5,206 nucleotides of DNA from Acidobacteriota bacterium. GTDB taxonomy: Bacteria > Acidobacteriota > UBA4820 > DSQY01. The DNA is taken from the NCBI GenBank assembly GCA_021814085.1, contig JAKAJA010000152.1, positions 1 to 5,206 of the forward strand, written 5' to 3'. This document shows, piece after piece, positions 1 to 5,206 of the stretch. The number at the start of each line of letters is the position of its first letter. The first letter of the stretch is position 1. The notes beneath the pieces were generated by a model that saw only the letters and a list, made by a program, of their open reading frames with translations, did no database searches and was not told the DNA's origin. The position numbers and the translations under genes were made by a program.

Positions 1-1
1 G

Positions 2-187
<186 letters not shown>

Positions 188-218
188 TCTCTATTGGATC
201 AGGCGAAAGGACCTTGGC

Positions 219-587
219 ATGCGAGACGAACGGAGTGTACTGGTCTTGGACGATGAGCCGATCGTGGGCGACCGCCTGCGCGAAGCGCTCTCCAAAGCAG
301 GGTTTGACGTGGAAGTGTTCACCGACAGCACGGAGGCGATGGCCCGGCTGAGGGAGAGGTCTTTCCACGTCCTTGTGACGGACATGAAAATGCGCGGACC
401 GTCGGGAATGGACGTGTTGAGGTTCGCCAAGGAGGGGGCTCCCGCCACTCGGGTCATCGTCATCACGGGGTACGCCACCATAGAGACCAACTACGAGGCC
501 CAGGCCCTCGGCGCGGACCACTTCGTCGCCAAGCCCTTCAAAATGAAGGATATTGTACGGTTGGTCGATAAGATTTCCCACAGCTGA
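219..587 (+). CDS. Single-domain response regulator (CheY-like receiver)
   Basis: This 122-residue protein is one receiver (REC) domain and nothing else. The acidic pocket is D11-D12, the phospho-acceptor is D55 in VTDMKM, and the conserved switch residues are T83 (ITGYAT) and K105 (AKPFK). It would accept phosphate from the kinase encoded just upstream, 31 nt away. There is no DNA-binding, AAA+ or enzymatic output domain, so it should act by protein contact or in a phosphorelay. The ATG at 219 is preceded by AAAGGA at 206-211 with a 7-nt spacer, which supports this start. It is paralogous to the receiver at 4009-4413: the two align without gaps over residues 1-108 with about 59 identities by hand count, and both carry VLVLDDEPIVG near the N-terminus. 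The gene ends in the convergent region that holds the inverted repeat. Confidence 0.95.
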   Translation: MRDERSVLVLDDEPIVGDRLREALSKAGFDVEVFTDSTEAMARLRERSFHVLVTDMKMRGPSGMDVLRFAKEGAPATRVIVITGYATIETNYEAQALGADHFVAKPFKMKDIVRLVDKISHS

Positions 588-615
588 TACTAACTTGCTG
601 TCCGTCGTTTGCGTC

Positions 616-671
616 CCGTAGGCGAGGATACACATCCTCGCCCCGGTCGGGATGTGTATCCCGATCTACGG
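616..671. repeat. Composite inverted-repeat element between convergent genes (REP/REPIN-like or bidirectional terminator)
   Basis: This 56-bp element lies between the two convergent stop codons. Hairpin 1 (621-642) has a perfect 9-bp stem, GGCGAGGAT/ATCCTCGCC, with loop ACAC. Hairpin 2 (645-666) has a 9-bp stem with one G-T pair and loop GTGT. CCGTA (616-620) pairs with TACGG (667-671) and closes both into a three-way junction. The alternative is one long hairpin: GGATACACATCC (626-637) is the exact reverse complement of GGATGTGTATCC (650-661), with CCGTAG/CTACGG outside it. No T-run follows on either strand, so a classical intrinsic terminator is not clear. The form resembles REP doublets (REPINs), which often sit between convergent genes. 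The pairing is seen directly; the mobile-repeat or terminator role is inference. Confidence 0.7.
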
Positions 672-686
672 AAGAAAGATGTCCCT

Positions 687-703
687 CTTGCATTGAAGGC
701 AAG
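687..703 (-). terminator. Weak stem-loop just downstream of the DUF202-type gene
   Basis: CTTGC (687-691) and GCAAG (699-703) form a 5-bp stem with a 7-nt loop, 6 nt past the - strand stop codon at 710-712. On the - strand it is followed by a mixed pyrimidine stretch (CATCTTTCTTCC) rather than a clean T-run. It could assist termination of the - strand transcript together with the larger element at 616-671. The stem is short enough to be chance. Confidence 0.25.
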
Positions 704-709
704 CTGGCA

Positions 710-1552
710 TCAGTTCAGGTCGAGGAAACCCGCGTCCGTGGAGAGGAGATCCTCGATCTCTCTGCCCTTCCTGTGGGCCGCATAGTAGCCCCGCCCCCCG
801 ATGATGACCATGATCACGGAGAACAGGATCAGCCCCCCGTCGAAAAAGCTCCACGGGGAGAGGCCAAAATATCTAAAGAGCGTGAGCCCGACGGCCAGGA
901 ATGCAAGCCCCGTCCTGATCATGGCCAGATAGGTCCGCCCCCTCGCCAGCTCCGTCCGCTGGAGCGACAGTCTGGTGCGCGTCTTGGCGCGGAGGGTACG
1001 GTTCTGCGCCAGCTCGTTCCGAAGCTTGGCCATTTCGGTCCGAAGGACGGAGAACTCGGTGCGCTTCTCCGCGAGCGAGCTCCGCTCCCGCGCCAGGTCC
1101 GTCCTCGTGGAGGAGAGATCCGTGCGCCTCTCCGCCTGCAGGGTCCGCTCCTGCGCCATGCTGGTGCGGCCCTCGGCCAGGGACGTTCGCCGGCGCGCCA
1201 TCTCGGTCCTGTTGACAGCCAGGTCGGTCCTCTGGCTCGCGAAGGCCGAGCGCTCACGGGACAGGTCCGTCCTGATGTTGGCGAGCTCGGTGCTGCGCGT
1301 GGAGAGGCGCGTCTGCTCCCGCGTGAGGGCGGTGCGCTCCTGCGCCATGGCCGTCTGCTGCTCCGTGTGCTTCACCGTCTGGCCCGAGAATTGGAGGAGG
1401 TTGGAGGTGGCCTCCGTCCGCTGACGCGCCATGTCGTTCTGTTCCTCCAAGAGGCGGTTTCCCTCTAGCTCCTGTCGGGCCACCTCTTGCACCGCGAGCC
1501 TGATTCCCCTTGAGGCCGTTGGACGCCATTTTCCTTTTCCGAAGCCGAACAT
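710..1552 (-). CDS. DUF202-type membrane protein with long N-terminal heptad-repeat stalk
   Basis: The protein has 280 residues. The C-terminal part (about 206-259) looks like DUF202, the family of YidH/YidG: the signature RTYLAMIRTGLAFLAVG, then hydrophobic segments at about 215-231 and 239-257 and a short charged tail. DUF202 proteins are usually only about 100-150 residues and their biochemical role is not established. Here about 170 residues upstream form a 7-residue repeat, R-T-x-(L/M)-A-x-x, in perfect register with the two RT pairs of the signature. No signal peptide is visible, so the stalk is probably cytoplasmic and helical, anchored by the C-terminal membrane segments. The ATG at 1552 has GGAGG (1563-1559) with a 6-nt spacer. 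The gene lies 52 nt after the cytidylate-kinase-like gene and is probably last in the operon. The repeat and membrane calls are firm; the function is unknown. Confidence 0.88.
   Translation of the reverse strand: MFGFGKGKWRPTASRGIRLAVQEVARQELEGNRLLEEQNDMARQRTEATSNLLQFSGQTVKHTEQQTAMAQERTALTREQTRLSTRSTELANIRTDLSRERSAFASQRTDLAVNRTEMARRRTSLAEGRTSMAQERTLQAERRTDLSSTRTDLARERSSLAEKRTEFSVLRTEMAKLRNELAQNRTLRAKTRTRLSLQRTELARGRTYLAMIRTGLAFLAVGLTLFRYFGLSPWSFFDGGLILFSVIMVIIGGRGYYAAHRKGREIEDLLSTDAGFLDLN
911..1420 (-). repeat. In-frame 21-nt (heptad) repeat tract encoding R-T-x-L-A-x-x
   Basis: This tract covers residues 45-214 of the DUF202-type protein. From R94 to R213, an arginine occurs at every seventh residue, 18 in a row without a slip; 15 are followed by Thr, two by Ser and one by Asn. 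Position +3 is mostly Leu, Met or Phe, and +4 is mostly Ala or Ser. Earlier units (R45, L52, T59, Q66, R73, Q80, S87) keep the same phase but are degenerate. Codon choice varies between units, so the DNA is not a fresh tandem duplication: the period has been kept at the protein level. A continuous helix or coiled coil of about 170 residues (about 25 nm at 0.15 nm per residue) is the likely structure. Confidence 0.85.
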
Positions 1553-1563
1553 GAATCACCTCC
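1550..1563 (-). promoter_or_regulatory. Ribosome binding site and start of the DUF202-type gene
   Basis: On the - strand this reads GGAGGTGATTCATG, a near-ideal match to the 3' end of 16S rRNA (GGAGGTGA) just before the ATG. It fixes the start codon. The identical 14 nt occur at the start of the response regulator gene (4411-4424). Confidence 0.8.
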
Positions 1564-1604
1564 ATCTCCCCGCCGTGCCGCCGGACAACCCCGCGGGGTA
1601 TCCC

Positions 1605-2417
1605 TCAGAAACTCATGCTGGGCGCGTAGCCGGGCTGGTACTCCACCGCTTTCACTCCCGAAACCGAGGCCGCCACATCGAGAACATGTTCGAGGCGCGA
1701 ATCTTCAAGGTAGGGTCCCTCAAGAAGGATGCTTCCCTTCCTGGCCCGGGCGCTCACCTCCAGGCCGAAGGTCTCGGGGCCGTTCAGCAGCTCGGCCTCG
1801 ACCCGCGTCGCAAGCAGGAGGTTTGCCTGCGCATCGAGGGACTCCTCCGTGGGCTGAAAGTCCTTGAGCCGGGTGGCGTATGCCAGGAGTTCGCAAGCAG
1901 CCGGGAAGGTCGCATTGGCGAGATTGATGCAGATGTCGTATTCATGAGGGTCCCGAATGTCTTTGCCGTACATGAACCGCGCCCAGGTTGTGCGCTCCTC
2001 GTCCATCTGGCGGATGTAATCCCTGGCCTCTTCCTCCCCGCATTTCAGCCGATTCACCGTGAGGTTCACGCGCAGTTCGAGTGGGGCGATGAGCCGGGCC
2101 TTAACCACGTGAGAGATGCCTTCCAGCAGGAGGTGGCCCGAGTAGCCGAAATAGGCGAAGCTGCCTTGGTCGGCGTACTGGAGCAGCGCCAGCCGCATGA
2201 GGATCTTGTAGGGGCGGCGCAGCTCGCTGAAGCCCGCATAGTCACGGGCGGCCTTGGGGATCGCCTTTACGACGCGATCGGCTATCTCGCCATGGGTGTT
2301 GGCGACCGCGAAGAGCTCCTCTCTCGAGACGTACTTGATTCCCGCCGTGTGGGCGAGGCATTGGCCGATCACCTGGCCGCCCATCATGGTCCCTCTTGAT
2401 ACCAGAAGTACGGACAT
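1605..2417 (-). CDS. Cytidylate-kinase-like family protein with BON-like C-terminal domain
   Basis: The protein has 270 residues. The N-terminus (VSRGTMMGGQVIG, 6-18, then YVSREEL, 29-35) matches the start of the cytidylate-kinase-like family (Cytidylate_kin2 type), which typically has SRQ-x-GSGG there. The segment LLLEGISHVV (96-105) and the later RTTWARFMYGKDI...YDICINL (142-166) fit the middle and the lid/substrate region of that fold. The Walker A lysine of true nucleotide kinases is absent, as is common in this family, so CMP kinase activity should not be assumed. Residues about 200-261 resemble a BON domain: alternating strands around LEVSARARKGSILLEGPY, then a helix and VSGVKAVEY. BON domains are linked to membrane or phospholipid association. 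The ATG at 2417 has GGAGG at 2431-2427. The gene lies 54 nt after the kinase gene and 52 nt before the DUF202-type gene. The kinase-like part is confident; the BON call is moderate. Confidence 0.85.
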   Translation of the reverse strand: MSVLLVSRGTMMGGQVIGQCLAHTAGIKYVSREELFAVANTHGEIADRVVKAIPKAARDYAGFSELRRPYKILMRLALLQYADQGSFAYFGYSGHLLLEGISHVVKARLIAPLELRVNLTVNRLKCGEEEARDYIRQMDEERTTWARFMYGKDIRDPHEYDICINLANATFPAACELLAYATRLKDFQPTEESLDAQANLLLATRVEAELLNGPETFGLEVSARARKGSILLEGPYLEDSRLEHVLDVAASVSGVKAVEYQPGYAPSMSF

Positions 2418-2471
2418 CCCTCACCACCTCCACCGGCGTGCCCTACCCTCCGGGCCCTCCGGCCATTCAGC

Positions 2472-3995
2472 TCAGCTCCTCTTGTCACCAACCGCGGGCA
2501 CCCGAGCCGCGGGGAGGACCACGGTAAAGGTTGATCCGTGGCCCGGAAGGCTCTGCACCCGGATGTCACCCCCGTGCTGGCGGACGATGCCCAAACTCAC
2601 GGAAAGTCCCAACCCCGTCCCCTTCCCCCGCGACTTCGTCGTGAAGAAGGGCTCGAATATGTGGGGCAGGACGTGCGTGGGAATGCCGTGCCCGTCGTCC
2701 GCCACGTTCACCTGAACGAAGCCCGGCTCCTTGCAGGGCTCGGCCTCGATCTTGACCACACCACCCTTTTCCACGGCATCGAGCGCGTTGAGCACCAGGT
2801 TGAGGAACACCTGGCTGAGGGCCTGCTTGTCCCCGTGGATGGGAGGGAGGTTTTCAGGCAGCCCGAGCGAGATCTTGGCTCCCGATAGCTTGACCTGGTT
2901 CGCGGCCAGGCTGGTGGTGCCCCTGAGCAGCTCGGCCAGGTCAAGGGATTCGGTCTTGATCTCACTCTCCCGGGCGAAGTCCAGGAGGTTGCGGATGATC
3001 TTCTCCGACCTGCTGGCCTGCTCCACCAGGTCGCGGACCATATCGAGGCGTTCCTCATCCGACAGGCTGGCATAGTCCTCCTCGAGCACCGAGGCCGTGA
3101 GGGTGATGTTGTTGATGGGGTTGTTCAGCTCGTGGGCCACCCCCGCCGTCAGGGTGCCGACCGCCTGGAGTTTGTGGGACTCCACCAGAACTTCCTGCCT
3201 GTGCTGCAGCTCCCGCATCATGGTGTTGAGGGCCACCGCGAGGTTGGAGAACTCGTCGCGGAATCGGCGGGCGGGCACGAGGGGGGTGAAGTCCCCCTGG
3301 GCGATGCGTTGGGTGGTGGCCATGAGGCGCCCGAGCGGGCCGAGCATCTGGCGCGCCAGAAAGTTCGCCACGAGGACGGACACCACCAGGAGCGCGGCCA
3401 GGAAGATCACCGGGAGCCGCTGGAAGAGCGCCATGGTCTCGTGTACCGTAGTCCGCTCTTTCTGGGCGAGGTCCATGGCGAAGGTGACCATCTGGGACCC
3501 GTGGGCCCGGATCTCCGCCTCCACGGCGGCCTTCTCCTGAAGGGGGAGCGATGTCCCCGCCCTGTCCATCCCCTCGAGGCGTCTCAGGAGGGCGTCGTAG
3601 CGCTCGAGGTGTTCGCGCATCTGTTTGAGGACCCCGGGAGGGAGGACCTTCTCCGCCTCCGCCCCCGACGAATCCAGGATGCCCTTGGCGTTGTCCAGGT
3701 GCTCCCTCACGTCCTGGAGATTCGTGCCGTAGAGGAAGTAGTTCTTCTCGAAGCGCCTGGCCTGCTGGATCTCCATGGTGTAGTGGTCGGCCATCTCGAG
3801 GAATCGGAGTCTGACCTCCAGCCGAGCGAGCATCATCCACGCCGCGGCGGTTACGGCCACGCAAAGAAAGAAGAGGGCCAGAAACCCAAGGGCCAAGCGC
3901 TTGCGGATGCTGATGCTGGGACGCTCCAGGAGCGCCCTCTGGATGTCGGGCGCCTCCCGTGCTGGTGCCATTGGTCCCATGCACCCGGTTGCCAT
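2472..3995 (-). CDS. Membrane-bound sensor histidine kinase (HAMP, HisKA, HATPase_c)
   Basis: This is a complete 507-residue kinase. A basic N-terminus precedes TM1 (about 35-56). The periplasmic part (57-193) looks all-helical and contains QARRFEKNYFLYG (78-90), which recalls the helical-bundle sensors of some chemoreceptors and kinases. TM2 spans about 194-213. The HAMP segment follows (about 214-268, with LGPLGRL and IAQGDF). The H box is GTLTAGVAHELNNPINN, with phospho-acceptor H288 and an NtrB-like sequence. The ATP domain has the N box (N399-N403), G1 (DDGHGI, 433-438), F box (FEPFFTTK) and G2 (GKGTGLGLS, 457-465). All catalytic motifs are intact. Its receiver gene ends 13 nt upstream, which suggests translational coupling and partnership. 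The ATG at 3995 has GGGAG (4007-4003) with a 7-nt spacer; M6 or M9 are possible alternative starts. The ligand cannot be told. Confidence 0.95.
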   Translation of the reverse strand: MATGCMGPMAPAREAPDIQRALLERPSISIRKRLALGFLALFFLCVAVTAAAWMMLARLEVRLRFLEMADHYTMEIQQARRFEKNYFLYGTNLQDVREHLDNAKGILDSSGAEAEKVLPPGVLKQMREHLERYDALLRRLEGMDRAGTSLPLQEKAAVEAEIRAHGSQMVTFAMDLAQKERTTVHETMALFQRLPVIFLAALLVVSVLVANFLARQMLGPLGRLMATTQRIAQGDFTPLVPARRFRDEFSNLAVALNTMMRELQHRQEVLVESHKLQAVGTLTAGVAHELNNPINNITLTASVLEEDYASLSDEERLDMVRDLVEQASRSEKIIRNLLDFARESEIKTESLDLAELLRGTTSLAANQVKLSGAKISLGLPENLPPIHGDKQALSQVFLNLVLNALDAVEKGGVVKIEAEPCKEPGFVQVNVADDGHGIPTHVLPHIFEPFFTTKSRGKGTGLGLSVSLGIVRQHGGDIRVQSLPGHGSTFTVVLPAARVPAVGDKRS

Positions 3996-4008
3996 ATTCC
4001 TTCTCCCG

Positions 4009-4413
4009 CTAGTCCACCGCCGCCTGACGGAGACCCTTGAAGCCCAGCTCGGCCGCCGCCTTTGCGATCACGTCCCGGAGCTCCTGGGGCTTGAACGGTT
4101 TGGCGATGAAGTCGAAGGCACCCTTGGCGAGGGCCTCGCGCGCCACCTCCACGGTAGCGTAGCCGGTGATCATAATGACCTTGGTCGCGGGATGCAGGGC
4201 CAGCACTCGCTCCAGGACTTCGATACCATCCACCTCGTCCATCCTGATATCCGTGACGACGATGTGAAATTCCTTCTCCGCGATCCTCGCGAGCGCCGGT
4301 CTGGGATCGTCGAAGACCTCGACCTCGCACCCGACCTTGGCCAGGGCGGGCTGGAGTCGCTTCCCCACGATGGGCTCGTCGTCCAGAACCAGCACATGCA
4401 GTGGCCCGTCCAT
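4009..4413 (-). CDS. Single-domain response regulator (CheY-like receiver)
   Basis: The protein has 134 residues and is a lone REC domain. D11-D12 form the acidic pocket, D55 (VTDIRM) is the phospho-acceptor, and T83 and K105 (AKPFK) are the conserved switch residues. A short Ala-rich tail (about 123-134) follows, with no recognizable output domain. Its likely phosphodonor is the kinase encoded 13 nt downstream. The permease gene ends 62 nt upstream, so the three genes are probably co-transcribed. It is paralogous to the receiver at 219-587 (about 59 of 108 residues identical, ungapped, by hand count). The ATG at 4413 is set by a strong Shine-Dalgarno. With no DNA-binding part, it may regulate a protein partner such as the permease or the kinase-like protein; that is inference. 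Confidence 0.95.
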   Translation of the reverse strand: MDGPLHVLVLDDEPIVGKRLQPALAKVGCEVEVFDDPRPALARIAEKEFHIVVTDIRMDEVDGIEVLERVLALHPATKVIMITGYATVEVAREALAKGAFDFIAKPFKPQELRDVIAKAAAELGFKGLRQAAVD

Positions 4414-4424
4414 GAATCACCTCC
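4411..4424 (-). promoter_or_regulatory. Ribosome binding site and start of the second response regulator
   Basis: On the - strand this reads GGAGGTGATTCATG, with GAGGAGG continuing upstream to 4426. It is a near-perfect anti-16S match with a 6-nt spacer after GGAGG. It is identical over 14 nt to the start region of the DUF202-type gene. Confidence 0.8.
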
Positions 4425-4430
4425 TCTTTA

Positions 4431-4473
4431 GGAAAGGCCGTCGGAACAGCCCCCGTCGGGCGTTGACCTTTCC
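4431..4473 (-). promoter_or_regulatory. Inverted repeat in the permease to regulator gap
   Basis: GGAAAGG (4431-4437) and CCTTTCC (4467-4473) are exact reverse complements, 7 bp each, enclosing 29 nt that contain the small palindrome CCCGTCGGG (4452-4460). In the - strand transcript this stem would start just after the permease stop (4476-4478) and end 4 nt before the Shine-Dalgarno (from 4426) of the receiver gene. It could set relative expression of the two genes by affecting processing, attenuation or ribosome access. There is no T-run. A 7-bp stem with a long loop can arise by chance, so confidence is low. Confidence 0.3.
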
Positions 4474-4475
4474 GC

Positions 4476-5206
4476 CTACTCGGCGGGGCGTCTCACCAGC
4501 AGCGTGGCGTGGACTTTCCGGCGCTCCAGCGTGGCTCGAACGACGTAGAACATGATAAGCCCGGCGCCGCCGAGGCCGGCCGCGAAAAGGATCGCCGTAC
4601 TGGTGCCTTTCAGCCAGGGCTCCCACGCCGGGCTCATGGAAATCAACCTGAGCTGGGATAGGTAAACGGGCACTGCCACCGCGCGGCTCACGACGCAGAG
4701 GAGGATGATGCTCCCGGCCACCAGGCGCACCATGACCTCCTTGACGACCTTCGTCCCGTAGGCACCGATGTAGACGCCCATCAGCGAGCCCACGAGCAGG
4801 AGGCACGAGAGGCGCAGGTCCACGAAACCCTGGTAGGCATAGCTGACGGCGCCCCACGCTCCTCCGAACATGGCCATGAACAGCTCCGTGCCCGTGGCCA
4901 CCGTGGTGGGTACGCCGAAGAGGTAGATCATGGCGGGCACGCCGAGAAATCCCCCTATGGCCACCGTGCCATCCAGGTATCCCACGAGCAGCCCGAGGAA
5001 AAGCACGAGCCAGATGGAGATCCGGACGTCCGCCACGGGAAACCTCACGTAGGGGGGGAGGGGCATGCGTGCGAGGAGGTTCGCCAGCACCATGGAGGGG
5101 CCGGATCCTTCCTTGGAATCCCTCGACCGGAGGGCATCCCGCAGCATGAAGGCCCCCACCACGGAGAGGACGCCGATGAACACGAGGCTGATGTAGAGAT
5201 TGAGAT
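4476..5206 (-). CDS. TauE/SafE-type (sulfite exporter family) membrane permease, C-terminal part; 5' end outside window
   Basis: The frame is open from the right edge to TAG at 4478-4476, giving 242 in-window residues. It is cut at the 5' end. A GTG at 5183-5181 is in frame, but the preceding codons already encode a hydrophobic helix (NLYISLVFIGVLSVVG), so it is not the true start. The protein is very hydrophobic, with about six or seven likely membrane segments. The segment with VAIGGFLGVPAMIYLFGVP (about fragment residues 81-99) followed by ATGTELFMAMFGGAWG matches the second repeat of the TauE/SafE family. That family normally has two such repeats, so the first lies to the right. Members export or import small anions such as sulfite, sulfoacetate or taurine-derived compounds; the substrate here is unknown. 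The tail (about 218-242) is basic and probably cytoplasmic. The gene leads into the receiver/kinase pair. Confidence 0.87.
   Translation of the reverse strand, partial: LNLYISLVFIGVLSVVGAFMLRDALRSRDSKEGSGPSMVLANLLARMPLPPYVRFPVADVRISIWLVLFLGLLVGYLDGTVAIGGFLGVPAMIYLFGVPTTVATGTELFMAMFGGAWGAVSYAYQGFVDLRLSCLLLVGSLMGVYIGAYGTKVVKEVMVRLVAGSIILLCVVSRAVAVPVYLSQLRLISMSPAWEPWLKGTSTAILFAAGLGGAGLIMFYVVRATLERRKVHATLLVRRPAE

Noticed and set aside
911..1420. CRISPR array or DNA-level tandem repeat
   Set aside because: The 21-nt period has no separate repeat and spacer parts and the units differ in sequence. The period is explained by protein heptads.
773..1468. A 231-codon + strand frame with repetitive sequence
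   Set aside because: It is the antisense reading of the heptad tract. Its apparent repeats follow from the 21-nt period of the real gene.
1588..1599. Perfect 12-bp palindrome ACCCCGCGGGGT in the gap after the cytidylate-kinase-like gene
   Set aside because: As RNA it folds only into a very short stem with no T-run. In GC-rich DNA this is weak evidence for a terminator or operator.
1431..2399. A 322-codon open frame on the + strand opposite the cytidylate-kinase-like gene
   Set aside because: It overlaps a - strand gene with family motifs and good ribosome binding sites, and shows no recognizable domain. Long antisense frames are common in GC-rich DNA.
2446..2462. Direct repeat CCCTCCGG twice, 9 bp apart, between the kinase and cytidylate-kinase-like genes
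   Set aside because: It is too short and low in complexity to support an operator or attachment site.
3055..3984. A 309-codon - strand frame overlapping the sensor kinase in another phase
   Set aside because: It is low-complexity (Gly, Pro, Arg and His rich) and lies wholly inside the kinase gene: a codon-bias shadow.
3132..4040. A 302-codon + strand frame opposite the sensor kinase
   Set aside because: The product is rich in Gly, His, Glu and Arg with no domain pattern. The opposite frame encodes a full kinase with all catalytic boxes.
5181..5183. GTG as the start codon of the TauE/SafE gene
   Set aside because: The frame stays open upstream to the window edge and encodes a continuing membrane helix, and the family's first repeat is missing, so the gene is cut.

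Overview
The window reads as a GC-rich bacterial chromosomal segment built around membrane-linked signalling. It holds seven protein-coding genes, two of them cut by the window edges, and no RNA genes. The NtrB-like kinases with stand-alone receivers, the TauE/SafE permease and the cytidylate-kinase-like protein suit a Gram-negative of the deltaproteobacterial/Desulfobacterota or NC10/Rokubacteria kind. That placement is inference; no taxonomic marker gene is present.

Layout. On the + strand, the last 61 codons of a sensor histidine kinase (2-187) are followed by a single-domain response regulator (219-587). A 122-bp convergent intergenic region holds an elaborate inverted-repeat element (616-671). 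The rest of the window is on the - strand. Read 5' to 3', it carries a TauE/SafE-type permease (partial, running off the right edge), a second single-domain response regulator, a full-length membrane sensor kinase, a cytidylate-kinase-like protein with a BON-like tail, and a DUF202-type membrane protein with a very long heptad-repeat stalk. Gaps between these five genes are 62, 13, 54 and 52 nt. The four starts that can be seen have Shine-Dalgarno sequences, so they plausibly form one operon whose promoter lies beyond the right edge.

How the genes may work together. The kinase and receiver of the - strand set are translationally adjacent and are probably partners. The + strand kinase/receiver pair is a clear paralogue of them with the gene order reversed, so two related two-component modules converge here. 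Neither receiver carries an output domain, so phosphorylation is probably read by protein contact or relay. The permease, the BON-like protein and the stalked membrane protein point to an envelope or anion-transport response, but this is inferred from neighbourhood only.

The most unusual items are the DUF202 protein, where a 7-residue R-T-x-L-A-x-x unit runs in unbroken register for about 25 heptads into the DUF202 signature, and the 56-bp intergenic element, which can fold in two mutually exclusive ways and has complementary hairpin loops.
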